From NCBI GenBank assembly GCA_034766995.1, contig CM068321.1:11955026-12019025 (forward strand): DNA of 64,000 nucleotides. Direction: 5' to 3'. Shown piece by piece: positions 24,357-35,964 of the stretch (its first letter is position 1; each line of letters opens with the position of its first letter). Below the pieces are notes generated by a model. The model saw only the letters and a program-made list of their open reading frames with translations. It was not told where the DNA came from and ran no database searches. The translations under genes and the position numbers were made by a program. Source of the DNA: Acanthacorydalis orientalis (taxonomy: Eukaryota; Arthropoda; Insecta; Megaloptera; Corydalidae).

Positions 24357-25290
24357 AAAATCTGCTTTCATATATTTACTTTTTGGATATTTATCGTGAA
24401 AAAGGGCTTTTGGTTATAATCACTCAAAAAAGTATAAAAATTTTATTTTCGTTAAATTAGTTAGTAGCTCAACTGAGTCAAACTGTATCATTGTTCAGCT
24501 AAAATTCTGATTGAGAATCCTGATTTCTCAAACGAATAAAAATAGATGTTTTATCATGAATAAATCAATTAGTATATTTTAAAAATTTTAATTATGTATA
24601 TATATAATATAATAAATATACATATAATTATAATTTTTAATATATATTAGTTTATTTATTTATTAAAATTTACTTTAGTTAAATTAGTTAGTATCCCTAC
24701 TAAGCCAATCTATATCATCGTTCAGTCAAAATTCTGACTGAGAACACTGATTTCTCAGTCTACTGAAAATAGATGTTTTTAACATGAATAAATAAATTAA
24801 TATATTTTAAGAATTCTAATTATGTGTATATATCATATATATATATAAATAAATATATATACAATTAAAATTTTAAAATATATTAATTTATTTATTTATT
24901 AAAATTTACTTTTGTTAAATTAGTTAGTGACTCAACTGAGTCAATCTATATCATTGTTCAGTCAAAATTCTGATTGAGAAAGCTAAATTAATATATTTTA
25001 AAATTTTAATTATGTATATACAAAATTAATATATATATATATATACATATAATTAAAATTTTTAAAATATATTAATTTATTTATTCATAATTAAAAACGG
25101 CTGTTTTCAGTCAATTGAGAAATCAGCGTTCTCAGTCAGAATTTTGGCGAGACAATGATATTGATTGACTCAGTTGAGCCATTAACTAATTTAACGGATG
25201 TACACATTTTTTATACTCATTTCAGTGATTATAACCAAATCTTTTTTCCTCAGTAAATATCAAAAAAATAAATATTCGGGAGTAGATTTT
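24357..25290. repeat. 934 bp foldback (inverted-repeat) element with tandem internal modules
   Basis: Left arm 24357 to about 24600 is repeated in inverted orientation in the right arm, about 25075-25290; shared blocks include TTTGGTTATAATCACT, GTTAAATTAGTTA, CTCAACTGAGTCAA and TTCTGA-TGAGAA. Between the arms the same module recurs directly: GTTAAATTAG starts at 24451, 24678 and 24914 (spacing 227 and 236 bp). The third copy is shortened by a deletion after TTGAGAA. Modules are separated by TA-rich linkers. No coding capacity is visible, so it looks like a non-autonomous foldback or long-TIR MITE with internal tandem amplification. No target duplication could be assigned. Confidence 0.85.
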
Positions 25291-25682
25291 AAATATATAT
25301 ATATATAATTAAAAGAAACAAATCTATATAATTATGAAAATATTCACGCAAAAAATAAAATTTTACAATAAAATTATATAAATTAATATTAAAAGTTTCG
25401 GTGACGAAATACGAAAACGCTTTGGAATTAACTACAGAAGAACTGTATGGTACGGTGTGAGTTTATTACTCCACCTCTCGTACTGTCGCGTTGTCTTTTA
25501 TCAACGCGTATATATCACAAGAAAATATCATTAAGCATAATTTTCGTGAAAATTAAAGCGTTTCCAGCGCAGGAGTTTTCTCAACAACACAATACAGAGC
25601 TGAATGTGGTATGAGTATACCATGCAAGTTGTGAATCGTTCATAGCAACACAAAGTACAAATAGGCGACCATTGACCTTCAA

Positions 25683-25692
25683 TATATATGTG

Positions 25693-25746
<54 letters not shown>
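25683..25746. repeat. (TA)n/(TG) microsatellite
   Basis: Pure TA core flanked by ATATGTGTATATACATATA on the left and ACATATATATA on the right. Confidence 0.95.
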
Positions 25747-26587
25747 GTTCTTTGGACGAGTGGTCCTTTATTCATGAACGACATACAATGACGGAGGGTG
25801 AAAATCTAAAATTTTAATTGAAAGCTTTACAATGTAAATTTATTGGAGAGTAACTGAAACGTATACGGGCTTAGTTTTTTTTTATTCTCGAATATTTAAT
25901 TTGATATTTCGGTTCGTGCCGTAATTTGATTTCATTGTTCATGATGGAAATATTTTAGTTTTAAAAGGTTTCTGTACACGAATTTTTGATTGTGACAATG
26001 TCATAATTAGCATTAAAATTAATACGGAGATTTTCTGTGGAATTGTCATGTCGTCTCCGGGCATCTGTTTACATTTTTATGTGTTACGTTTCCTTTCAAC
26101 TTCATTTTGGCAAAGAATGTTTCATTATGAATGTTTTCTTGTTGATTTTTCAAATTGATCGAATTTGAATATAAATACTACAAATCTTTTAGAGAATTTA
26201 ATGAACAGTCATAGCATGAACATTTGATTGTAACTGTTTGATTAATTAATTTAATTTATTTATATAGTATCCTCACCGTTAAATATTTTCTATATTGAGA
26301 TTTTTTTTTATAAATTGAGAAAACAAAGGTTCCAGTACAATTATATTAGAGCGAAAATGTTCTAGTTTCAAGATATATGTTATAAGATTACTTTAATTTT
26401 AATAATTATTTAAAAAAAATCAGACAGGTGTTATATCAAAACAGAGCAAATATAGTATTTTGTGTTTATTCAAAAAAAAAATGTATCTCAAAAAATGTTT
26501 TATGGAAAAGCTATTAATAATTAATACATTAAAACTTATTCCTATAATTTTCTTATAAATTTAAACTATATTTCTGTCTATATTAAC

Positions 26588-26803
26588 GCCATTATCTTCA
26601 AAGTGTCAATTTACTGAAAAATCACAATAAATACTGATTTTTCGGTAACTTAGCGCTGTGAGAATGATGATGTTGCCATCTAAATTCGCATAAACGACAA
26701 TCGAAAATAATCAATCATAATTTATTCAATATTTTTGATCGAAAAATTTGGTGTGGTTAGTGGAGTGAAAAAAGAATTCGTTTGTGAAAGGAAAATGTAT
26801 GAT
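26588..26803 (+). repeat. Dispersed MITE-like family, copy at 26.7 kb
   Basis: One of the better copies: AGCGCTGTGAGAATGATGAT, then TTGCCATC, ATTTATTCAATATTTTTGAT and GGTGTGGTTAGTGGAGTGAA, ending AATTCGTTTGTGAAAG. Confidence 0.6.
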
Positions 26804-27376
26804 ACTTGTATATTTTAAGATTCGTCCCACTTTTTATCATCACAATCGATATTTAATTGATTTCTAAAAGATCACTGATAAATAATTGATTGTCAATTAC
26901 GGATTTTTCAGAATATGATAAATTTTTAATTGTACTTATTCGTTAGTTACTTTAATTAAGGTTGTAGTTTGTTCTATAGCTATGTATTTGATCTGAAGTT
27001 GTGTTTCTTGCTTTGAGGTCACTATTTTTTCTTTCGACATCTCCTGTTTCTTCGTTCGATATTTTAAATTTGATATTGATTAAATATGTAAATTTTGTTG
27101 GTATTAATGTTATTTTTTGGGATAAATTAATATTCCAAACATTAACATAAATATCCACAAAAATAACACAGTCAATTGGAATCCATCTGAAGATGTTGAA
27201 AGACAAACTGAGTAGTGGAAAAAAATAGTGATCTTAGAAAAAAGTAACATAACTTTTAATAAAGTTGTTATTTTTTTAACAAAAGTGAAAATATGGTTTC
27301 GGATTCAAAACGTATTGTTAATATTAATACGATATATAATAATTAAACGAAATTTATTATTGAGCTCTCGAAAATA

Positions 27377-28173
27377 TGTGGGTCGTTTGATAAGTCGGTG
27401 AATTTCTGTGATGTGTAGCCACCATTCATTTGTTAACATCACGACTATCAAGTGTCACTTCTAGCTAACATAGACGAAATTTTGGTAAGAAGCGACGCGT
27501 TGTTTACATTCTACAGATGTTTGAAGCGAGCATTGTAGCAGTTACCGAAAAAATGGAAAAACCGAGTATCGATTCATCATTGTGGATAAAACATGGATCC
27601 ACCAATACATCTGAGTCGAAACAGCAGTCAAAGCAGTGGACAACGATTAGTAAAGTGCACCGAAGAAGGCGAAGTCCGTTTTGTCGGCTAAGAAAGTGAT
27701 GGACACTGTTATTTGGGATTTCCAAAGAATCAATCTGATTGACTACATAACAAAGGGAAAAATGATAATAGGAGCATATTATTCAACATTATTGAACCGT
27801 TTGAAAGAAGAACTGAAACAAAAACGGCCAAGATTAGAACTCAAAAAAGTACTCTTTCACCAGATCAAAGCCGTTCCAAAAATCGCCGTTCCAAAATCGA
27901 CCATTGCAACGGCAAACTTGCAATATTAGACTTCAAATTGATTCCTCATCCAATCTATTCTCCAAACTTGGCCCCGTCCGACTTCTTTTTCTTCCCAAAC
28001 TTGAAAATTTGGCTCGTTGGGAAAAAATTCTCATCGAATGAAGATGTTATCGACGCCGTCAATACGTATCTTGTGTATAGTTCTTAATGAAGACCATGAT
28101 GAGAAATAAAATCGTTTTTTTCCGAAAAACGGTGTTTAACTTACTTTTTTACAAACTTATCAAACAATCCACG
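27377..28173 (+). mobile_element. Internally deleted mariner element (copy 1), TA-flanked
   Basis: A 797 bp Tc1/mariner element bounded by TA dinucleotides (27375-27376 and 28174-28175). The inverted ends share the core GTTTGATAAGT: left YGTGGGTCGTTTGATAAGT, right (reversed) CGTGGATTGTTTGATAAGT. The interior begins with the untranslated leader and a trace of the transposase start, then jumps to the region of the first catalytic aspartate (VDKTWIH near 27580). Most of the N-terminal DNA-binding half is therefore missing; complete mariners are about 1.3 kb. It is closely related to the element at 53243-54066. Confidence 0.9.
27540..28110 (+). pseudogene. Broken mariner transposase remnant (copy 1)
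   Basis: Catalytic-half remnant of a mariner transposase spread over several frames. Recognisable blocks in order are VDKTWIH, PESKQQSKQW in another frame, KVMDTVIWDF, RLKEELKQKRPRLE, VLFHQ, then HPIYSPNLAPSDFFFFPNLK-like sequence after a stop at about 27929. The second catalytic D after FHQ is changed (FHQIKA where the family has FHQDNA). Frameshifts, stops and a deleted C-terminal segment make it inactive. The longest open stretch, 27681-27929, is only 82 codons. Confidence 0.85.
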
Positions 28174-28286
28174 TATATCAAACGTGGTCAGTTATTATTG
28201 AGGCATCTACATAAATCTCGAATCATACCCATGCGCTATATGTATAAAAATATTTTCGGTATGTTAATAATTGACAATCTTTTTTG

Positions 28287-28327
28287 AATATATATATATA
28301 TATATATATGTATATGTATATATATAT
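28287..28327. repeat. (TA)n microsatellite
   Basis: Short tract with two TG interruptions, about 115 bp after the end of mariner copy 1. Confidence 0.93.
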
Positions 28328-28559
28328 TTCTTAACATTCATTGTTTAAACTATAACGATAAATAACTAGTTTTAGGTTTTATGTTTATAAATGGTTTTTA
28401 ATTAATTTTATAAATTGAAAAATAATAATTTTCTGAAAAAAAATCAGGAAGCATATAATTTAGACATTTAATTTGCTAAAAAAAACATAAAATAAAAAAT
28501 ATATCTTCAAAGATTATTGAAATAAAATACCACCAAACATTTTCCATTTAAATGATTTG

Positions 28560-29380
28560 GATAAATGTCTTCATATCATTTTAGATTCGTTCTTTTTCAC
28601 GGACAGTTTTTTTCGTTGATACGAATTAACTGTCCGTGACAGTAAATTGACATAGACTAAATCGAGATGAAACGAATTGTCGATAACATGTGTCCAAAGT
28701 ACTTACAAGATACGTTCGAGTACCGAAAAACGGAGCAATAATTATGGATCCGCCGGAACTCGTTTATTTCATATGTCAGAAGCGTTTTGTCATGAAATAT
28801 TCACGGTGTTGTGAATATATTTTATGATGAATAATAAATGTCAACAAATAAACAAACGTGTATTCGTACATGTACATATATAAACACATATAAAAAGAGA
28901 TATTTGTGCAAATACATACACATGCATATACTTTTATGTAGATACAAAATTTTCAACGAAATTTTCGTTCAACTTTTCATGTTTATTCGCATCGATGAGC
29001 ATGTTAAACCAAAGTTATTTTCCATATACATACGCAAGATTTACACACATACACATTATTGAGACTCACACTTATGTAACACGTATAGATAAATATATAC
29101 GGACAGGTTTTGCGTACGTTCTACACATGTATGCAAAAACGAATGTCGACAACCAACAAACTTAGTCGGCATTATTCTGTATACTTTTCGAAGCCCCTCG
29201 AGCTTCAAAAACCACTTGAGAATTCAGTCTAGCAAGAAACACACCGACGTTAAGAAAAAAAGGAAGGTGAACGTATAGGTTACAGAGCTTTTATAATACT
29301 TTCGATAAGGTCGGGTGCACATTGGATCCTTTGGAGGGAATCATCAAACCTCGGGGTGTATTGTACAATAATGGAAATGG
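28560..29380. promoter_or_regulatory. Complex block around the 28.6 kb hairpin
   Basis: Higher-complexity sequence with ATGGATCCGCCGGAACTCGT (28743) and TCGGGTGCACATTGGATCCT (29312). The middle (28830-29100) is ACAT-rich and holds a 74-codon ORF that I regard as chance. No gene assigned. Confidence 0.2.
28597..28639. other. Perfect 12 bp inverted repeat with a nested 5 bp stem
   Basis: TCACGGACAGTT (28597-28608) and AACTGTCCGTGA (28628-28639) are exact inverted copies. The loop holds TTCGT-TGAT-ACGAA (28612-28625), giving a two-tier hairpin. The arms are about half GC, which is striking in this background. It sits in a block of higher complexity. Confidence 0.75.
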
Positions 29381-29767
29381 ATCAGATATATATTCGGATA
29401 AATAATGTCTTTTTTTTTTGTTTAAAATTAATTATCCTATGAGATTTTTTCGTCGATTATTACTTCTTCAGGAGTTACTTGACAATATGGTGAATTATAA
29501 ATATTAAAGTACTAAAAAGAGGATTAATATATATAATAAATTTTAAATTACTTTCTATAGAGTCGGAATATTAAATTATCATTGAAAATTATCTTAAAAA
29601 ATATTATCCAGTGAGACATTAAAATTATACATTTTGTTCATTTCCAATCTGGATTTAAATAATCACCACTATAAATAAAATCTAGTTTTAATTATACAGT
29701 GTTTTAATAACAAATATATTGATTCTCAAATTTTTTACACAAACTTACGAACATTATTAAGTCAATA

Positions 29768-29770
<3 letters not shown>

Positions 29771-29825
<55 letters not shown>
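29771..29825. repeat. (TA)n microsatellite
   Basis: Leads directly into repeat cluster B. Confidence 0.96.
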
Positions 29826-29827
<2 letters not shown>

Positions 29828-30049
29828 TATATATTTAAATTAAAAATATTCACAAAAAACTTTATAAAATACTACGTTGCAAAAAATAGTCTATCTACCA
29901 GAATGTTTATATAGAAATACTAACATATATATATATATATAAATCCATGACGTCGACTTATTTGATATGTTTATTGTTTCATTCGATTACATGTGCGTAC
30001 TTGTAATTGATAATGAACGAGCGCAGTGAGCAGAGGGTGAAGCCCCTTT

Positions 30050-30051
<2 letters not shown>

Positions 30052-30111
<60 letters not shown>
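30052..30111. repeat. (TA)n linker inside repeat cluster B
   Basis: 60 bp tract joining the first GC-rich tail to the next module. Confidence 0.96.
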
Positions 30112-30112
<1 letters not shown>

Positions 30113-30372
30113 CAAAATTATCCACAAAAAATTTTTGATGGCGTCGACTCATTTACTTATAACGTCGAGGTTTCTATGGTGCTCAAATATTTTTATCTCA
30201 TATAAAATAACACGTTGCAATCTGTCTACGATAATGATTATATAGACATACTAAAATATAACATTATATATATATATACAATCAAAATTATCCACAAAAT
30301 ACCTTCTAAATAACACGTTTAAAAAAATAATCTAACTGCAATAAATGTTTATATACACATACTTACATATAA

Positions 30373-30374
<2 letters not shown>

Positions 30375-30420
<46 letters not shown>
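30375..30420. repeat. (TA)n linker inside repeat cluster B
   Basis: Joins module 2 to the second tail. Confidence 0.95.
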
Positions 30421-30424
<4 letters not shown>

Positions 30425-30599
30425 CCGAGTCGATTTATTTATTTGAAACTGATTTATATGATATATAAATATGTTTATTGTTTCATTCAATTATATGTAC
30501 ATGCTTATAATTGACAAGTGGGTGAACGCAGCGAGTTCGGGGATTGGTGAGTGTAGTGAGCAGAGGCGAAGCTCCCTTCTACATATGTAAAAATCAGAG

Positions 30600-32238
30600 T
30601 ATAATATCAGAAATGTATCTATAATTTGTTAAGATATAAAATGAACAATCAAGTTTAATGAGCACATATACACAACATATATTCCAACGTTTATTTAATT
30701 GCATGCTCGTTTCTTCACTTTTTTTTCTCAGTTGAAATAATTTTCATCTTAAATTAAACAATAAGTAGAAATTATTTCTTTAACATTTTTGGTCTTTTTT
30801 CTTTTAAATAATCTGTGTCTAAAAATGTCTACTTTTCACAACTGGTGTTGTCATAAATGCCATTCTTATGTAAATGTTAATATAGCTTCTTATTGGCTGA
30901 AACTGTGGTAGAGAACCGTCACAGTTTATTCAAAGGTTAAGACCACCAAGACCACGTATCAACGAGATCTCAGATTTAAATACATTTAGTTACACTTTTA
31001 TTACTAAAAACAAAATGATCGATTTAAGTAATATAAATCATTAAATAAATTTGCAATAATTCTCAAATGTATAGATGACCATTGAGGAATTAATATACAT
31101 TTGAAAGATTTTATCAGTCTTGACAACGTAGAGTTGTAACTTGTGATTTGTAAATATCAGTATATTTAATTTATCACTATTAGTTTATTTAACGCTCTAT
31201 ATTTCTGCTGTCACATGTTTTTAATAAAATATTAAAATATGTTAAACGTAAACGTAAAAATATAACAAAGAAAAATTAAAAATAAAATAATAATCAAACA
31301 ACTCCTAAAATAAATCTGTTTTAAAATATGTCAATGTCATAAAATATAAAAAGTCAATCAATTTACGGTTAATCAACATACCAAAATATTAAGCAAATAT
31401 AATTGAAATATACAATATATACTTACAACAAAAATTTATCATATCCAAAGAAAAAAATAATCTATATAACAAAAACTCACATTTATCGTCACTTTGACCT
31501 GTGGAGAATGTGATGAGAATCTATGGTGACGAGAAAATGTTTGATTTGTCAGTTCATAGGTTACTAGTTTAATTCATTAAGTTTCGTTCTTAGGTATTTT
31601 TTTTATGTTTAAATATATTATGCTGTAAAAACCAATAAACAGTTTTTTCTTTCCATGTTTCTTTCTATTTTTTTTTTGACTATATACTTGTAATATTATA
31701 ACCAATGAATCTGGAAAATTGAATATAATAAAAGAATAAAAATATTAATTAGAATATTATTTGTTTCGATTTTTTTCTTTGATTATAACGTTTAATTAGA
31801 AAAATTTTAAAGTTGAATGATAATGGATCATGTTCATAATCATTCAGTAAACTGAATCTATATATCACTACTTAGTAATGTTAAATTTGTTATAAGATTT
31901 AGTTGTACACACAAATTTATTCTTTATAAATTTAATATGTATGACTAGCGATTACTATACTAGGAACTAATTTATGTACCTAGACATTATTTAACAAAAG
32001 ATTATAATAATGTCTTGTTTTTATTAAAATTTTAATAAAATATATTTTAGATTAAATATTTAATGAAATTGTATTAATTAAAAAGTGTACATTTTCAATT
32101 TGTAATCAGTTTTTAAAAATTAATGCTGAACCTAGTTCTTTTAAAAGTAAATCTTGATTTCTTGAATGTATATAGAAAGTAAATCTCTTATTAAAAAAAT
32201 AATATTAATATGAATAAATTTTACAAATACAAATAAAT
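30600..32238. other. AT-rich spacer, no gene seen
   Basis: Patches near 30850-30960 and 31480-31560 are mildly more complex, without ORFs or repeats that I recognise. Confidence 0.6.
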
Positions 32239-32618
32239 ATGTCGTCTCTAACGAATCGTATCTTATTAAAACAGTATTTTAAAAGTCGGCACATTTTATT
32301 TACCGGAGATCCTGTATACATGCAGGAGACAAACATCGGTGAGCAAGATGTTGAAACTTTTGTTCGTACGTCAATTATGTATGTTCCGTTCAGATAAAGC
32401 TCTTAAGATAATGCGATGCATTGGTGTACACGGTTGCTTACAACCTGAAAGATTGTGTAAATTTATTTATGAGCTTCACACTAGATGCTACTCAACACCA
32501 TTCGAACGCGACACGTTTTTCGGTGGGAAAATTGATGCACGGCTATCGGGATATACGCCGTGTCTGTCATTTGTTTCGAACACTCGTTCGTTCAGGGAAA
32601 CGGGATGAAAAGTGTTAA
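32239..32618 (+). other. Higher-complexity block with small ORFs and a donor-like motif
   Basis: GC-richer block amid AT spacer. A 52-codon ORF starts at 32239 (MSSLTNRILLKQYF...) and ends at 32397. Within it lies TCGGTGAGCAAG (GT at 32338), a good 5' splice-site match. Further ORFs at 32339-32608 and 32421-32618 overlap in different frames, so no single frame is favoured. It may be an exon or leader of a spliced transcript, or conserved regulatory DNA. Confidence 0.3.
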
Positions 32619-32830
32619 TAGGACTATGAGGTTACTTCCGCATTGTCGGTTCAACAAAATCAATTATTTGTTTTTTTTTGAAATATTGTTATTACTCAAC
32701 TACCGCAAATGATTGTATCATTTATTAAACATATTTATATTGAAATATAACAGTTGACAGATATGATAGAAGCATATTTTTCTTCTTTCCTTTATTTATT
32801 TCGTATTATAACTAAATAATTTTCTTAATG

Positions 32831-32883
32831 TACACACACACACACATATATATATATACATACACATATATATATATATATAT

Positions 32884-32938
<55 letters not shown>
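32831..32938. repeat. (CA)n(TA)n compound microsatellite
   Basis: Alternates twice between CA and TA tracts before a 48 bp pure TA run. Confidence 0.97.
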
Positions 32939-32939
<1 letters not shown>

Positions 32940-33369
32940 CTTTAAACATGGATACGAATACTCGATCTATAATGTAATAATTGTTTAAAAAATATATATG
33001 AAATAATATAGTTACATTTCACAATAATAATTTATTGATTAAGTAATAATTTATCTGTTTGATTAAGAATTTAATTAATTGTAATTGCAGATTTAAATGT
33101 AGGCAAAAAATATTAATTATAAAAACAGTAATTTTATATTTTTTCTCTGTGTTGTAACTTATTATCGGTCTGAGTGTTTAAAAATTTATTAGTTTAGTAC
33201 ACTTTCTAAATTTAATATAAAATTAACAGTCATTGAAATTCTGACATAAAATGAATAAAATAGTTTTAATATAAAAATTAATTTATTAAGAAAACTTGAA
33301 AAAACTGTTTTTTTTTTTAAATTGACAAGCGTTTTATTTGTTTATGAGTTTTAATAACATAAAAACACT

Positions 33370-33371
<2 letters not shown>

Positions 33372-33419
<48 letters not shown>
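33372..33419. repeat. (TA)n microsatellite
   Basis: Source of the Ile-Tyr run in the spurious frame 33338-33580. Confidence 0.96.
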
Positions 33420-33421
<2 letters not shown>

Positions 33422-34059
33422 GTTTTAATAAAATCAGAATGTAAAAAATATCAAATTAAATTTTCACGTATAAAATATATATTATACTTCATTCAATTTT
33501 TAAATGATTATTATATTAAATTTTTTGTATTAATAAATACTGAAAAATTTAATAGTAACTGCTTACAATGGTACAGTTAGGGGTCTGTCTCGAAATATCT
33601 GTTATTATATGGATACCCTGTACAGGTTTATATAAATTTTCTATTTTTAAGATTGACCAGATATGCATCTATAATTTTCATTCGTTGTTTAGTTAAACCC
33701 AAAAATGTTAAAAAATATAAAAAAAATAATAACACGTCTATTACAAAATTTAGAAAACAATAACATCAAATTCAAATAAACTTTTTTAAATTTTATTTTA
33801 GTTTGTTAAAAATTGTAAAAAATCTTTTATAAATATTTTTAATTCAAATCCAATATTAATACAAGATTGTGTATAATGTTATGCAACAATTTTATGAAAA
33901 AGATTTTTTCTTATAAATACATTATTTAATTATTATAGTAGTCAAGTATTTAATATTATAAATGATAACTCATTATTATTTATTAATAAGTATTGCAGTG
34001 TTTAATAATTGACTTATAAATCACAGTTTGTATTGCACAGATGTCTAAAAAGAGATAAA

Positions 34060-34160
34060 TATAGAACTAAACATGTGTGGGATGAGAAAATAATTTATTT
34101 GTGAAACTGTCAGACCTCTGACTCAGATGTCTGTTTTCGGACGTCTGACCGGATCAATAT
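34060..34160 (+). repeat. Dispersed MITE-like family, copy at 34.1 kb
   Basis: GTGTGGGATGAGAAAATAAT followed by TTATTTGTGAAACTG at about 34075-34109, then a small inverted pair CAGATGTC/GACGTCTG (34123-34147), comparable to the sequence after the 7.0 kb copy. Confidence 0.5.
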
Positions 34161-34937
34161 AAATAGTAACTTACTGTAACCAATTTCTGTATACTACTAT
34201 TTCTAACTTGTAATAAATTTTATATTTCACAAAAATGTTAATATAACAATTGTTCATTTATTTTGATTTTAATAGCTTTTAAAATATTCTTAATTTTTTT
34301 TAAATTAACTTTTATGATTACTAATTTAATTATAAAAAATTCAGTACTAATTATTTTTTAATTCTAGTAAATTTGTGATTTGTAGCATAAAGAAATAAAC
34401 AATTCATTACATTAAAAAATTTTTTTAATTATAAATAATTATTTTTTACTTACAACCCCACTCATGTATTGACCAGATGATCTTATACCTTATATGTCAT
34501 ACATATAAAATACAATAGTAACTTTTTTAAATTGAAAAACACTTCCGAAACACAGAAATTGACATAAATAATACAATTCAAGTAATAAAAAATTAAGAAA
34601 TAGTTAAGAAATGTATAAATAAGTACAAATAATGGCGTGATATTTTGTAGTTTAAAAATATAATCTAATTCTTCAAAACAATTATAAACTCAATTAAAAT
34701 AAATTATATACAAGCTCTATGAAAATACCTGAAAGTCAAAACTAGATAAGGAAAATAAAGATATCTGTGATTCAAATGACTAACAATGTTAAACAAAATA
34801 AACATTTAAGGTTATTGTATGGATAATAAATATAATTCTAATTTCTAAAAAAAATATTCAAAAATTCAATATTTCAATAAACAATCTAATATCTTATTCT
34901 TTTAGTAAATTCAAAGTATATAATTTTTTAATTTACA

Positions 34938-34941
<4 letters not shown>

Positions 34942-34999
<58 letters not shown>
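34942..34999. repeat. (TA)n microsatellite
   Basis: Pure 58 bp tract. Confidence 0.96.
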
Positions 35000-35002
<3 letters not shown>

Positions 35003-35919
35003 GTATATATTAAATTATAAGTCAAAGAACTTATATTTTCCCACGTGCTGAAAAAAAACATAATTATAAAAGAAGAAATTTAATAAAGCGAATTTTTTTA
35101 ATAATTCTAAAAATGTTTATAACTTTTTTATTTGTTTTGTTGATACTAAAACTGTAAATTGTTTTTTTCTTGTCATTTATTAAATATTCTTTGTTAAATA
35201 CATAAGTATGAAATAAAATACAATAAAAGAACATGAAATACAATATTTTATATAATTAATGAATCTATTAATTTTTAAAGAAATTTATTTTATTATACAT
35301 CATATATAATTAATACATATTAGTTAATATTAAATTTAAACTAATTTACTAACTCAAATCTTCATTACACAGAATGGTTCATAATGTATGTAAGAAATTT
35401 AACTATTAGCTACATAGTCATTTTAAATAAAAAGTTCATAGCTATGTAAGATTTGACAAGTAATCTTTGATGAAATTTCTCCCATAATGGATACTTATTA
35501 AATGTCTTAAAAGATAGCTTAATATTGTAAGCAGACTTCTTTCAGTATTTTATCAATATTTATGTTATATTTAAATATTTTCCTATTTGATTTTTAATAA
35601 TCTAAAACATAAAACAATTTTTGTGTAAAAGATGTGTTGAGTTTTGTTCTTTTGAAACATATTTTTCATTTTAAATCACATTTCTAAAATTCATATAAAT
35701 TCAGTTTATTTCCCATTTCACTGTAAATTTTCATTATAGTATCAAAAACTGATTTTTTTAATAATATGTTACAAAATGATGACATTTTTGAAGTATTTCA
35801 TATTAGATATATTTTCTCATTTTAATGAAAAGTTATATTTTCAACAAAATATTTTGAAAATTTACACATTTCTTAATTAACAATTTCTATGTATAGTTAA
35901 ATGTTATACATATGTGTAC

Positions 35920-35923
<4 letters not shown>

Positions 35924-35960
<37 letters not shown>
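35924..35960. repeat. (TA)n microsatellite
   Basis: Marks the abrupt left edge of the 36 kb CpG-containing block. Confidence 0.95.

Positions 35961-35964
<4 letters not shown>

Larger units (their letters stand above)
25291..27376. other. Spacer with mixed complexity, no gene seen
   Basis: The 25390-25620 part is more complex (TACTGTCGCGTTGTCTTTTA) and could be regulatory. The rest is spacer, one microsatellite and one MITE copy. A minus frame at 26952-27206 (84 codons) is unsupported. Confidence 0.55.
29826..30590 (+). repeat. Modular repeat cluster B with two GC-rich tails
   Basis: Second locus of the 15 kb repeat. 29840-30050 is a module 2 plus tail (GACGTCGACTTATTTGATAT, then AACGAGCGCAGTGAGCAGAG and GTGAAGCCCC). 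After a 60 bp (TA)n tract, 30111-30258 is module 1 (ATTATCCACAAAA, TTATAACGTCGAGG, CTACGATAATGATTATATAG), 30281-30375 is module 2, and 30421-30585 is a full tail (GTGGGTGAACGCAGCGAGTT, then GAGCAGAGGCGAAGCTCCC). Every module joint is a TA tract, which suggests growth by unequal exchange at those tracts. Confidence 0.8.

Noticed and set aside
24447..25016. Possible CRISPR-like array
   Set aside because: Spacing of about 230 bp, long diverged modules and an inverted copy fit a eukaryotic foldback element and not a CRISPR array.
28838..29062. 74-codon frame MSTNKQTCIRTC...
   Set aside because: It derives from an ACAT/ACACAT-rich stretch; residue composition follows that simple sequence.
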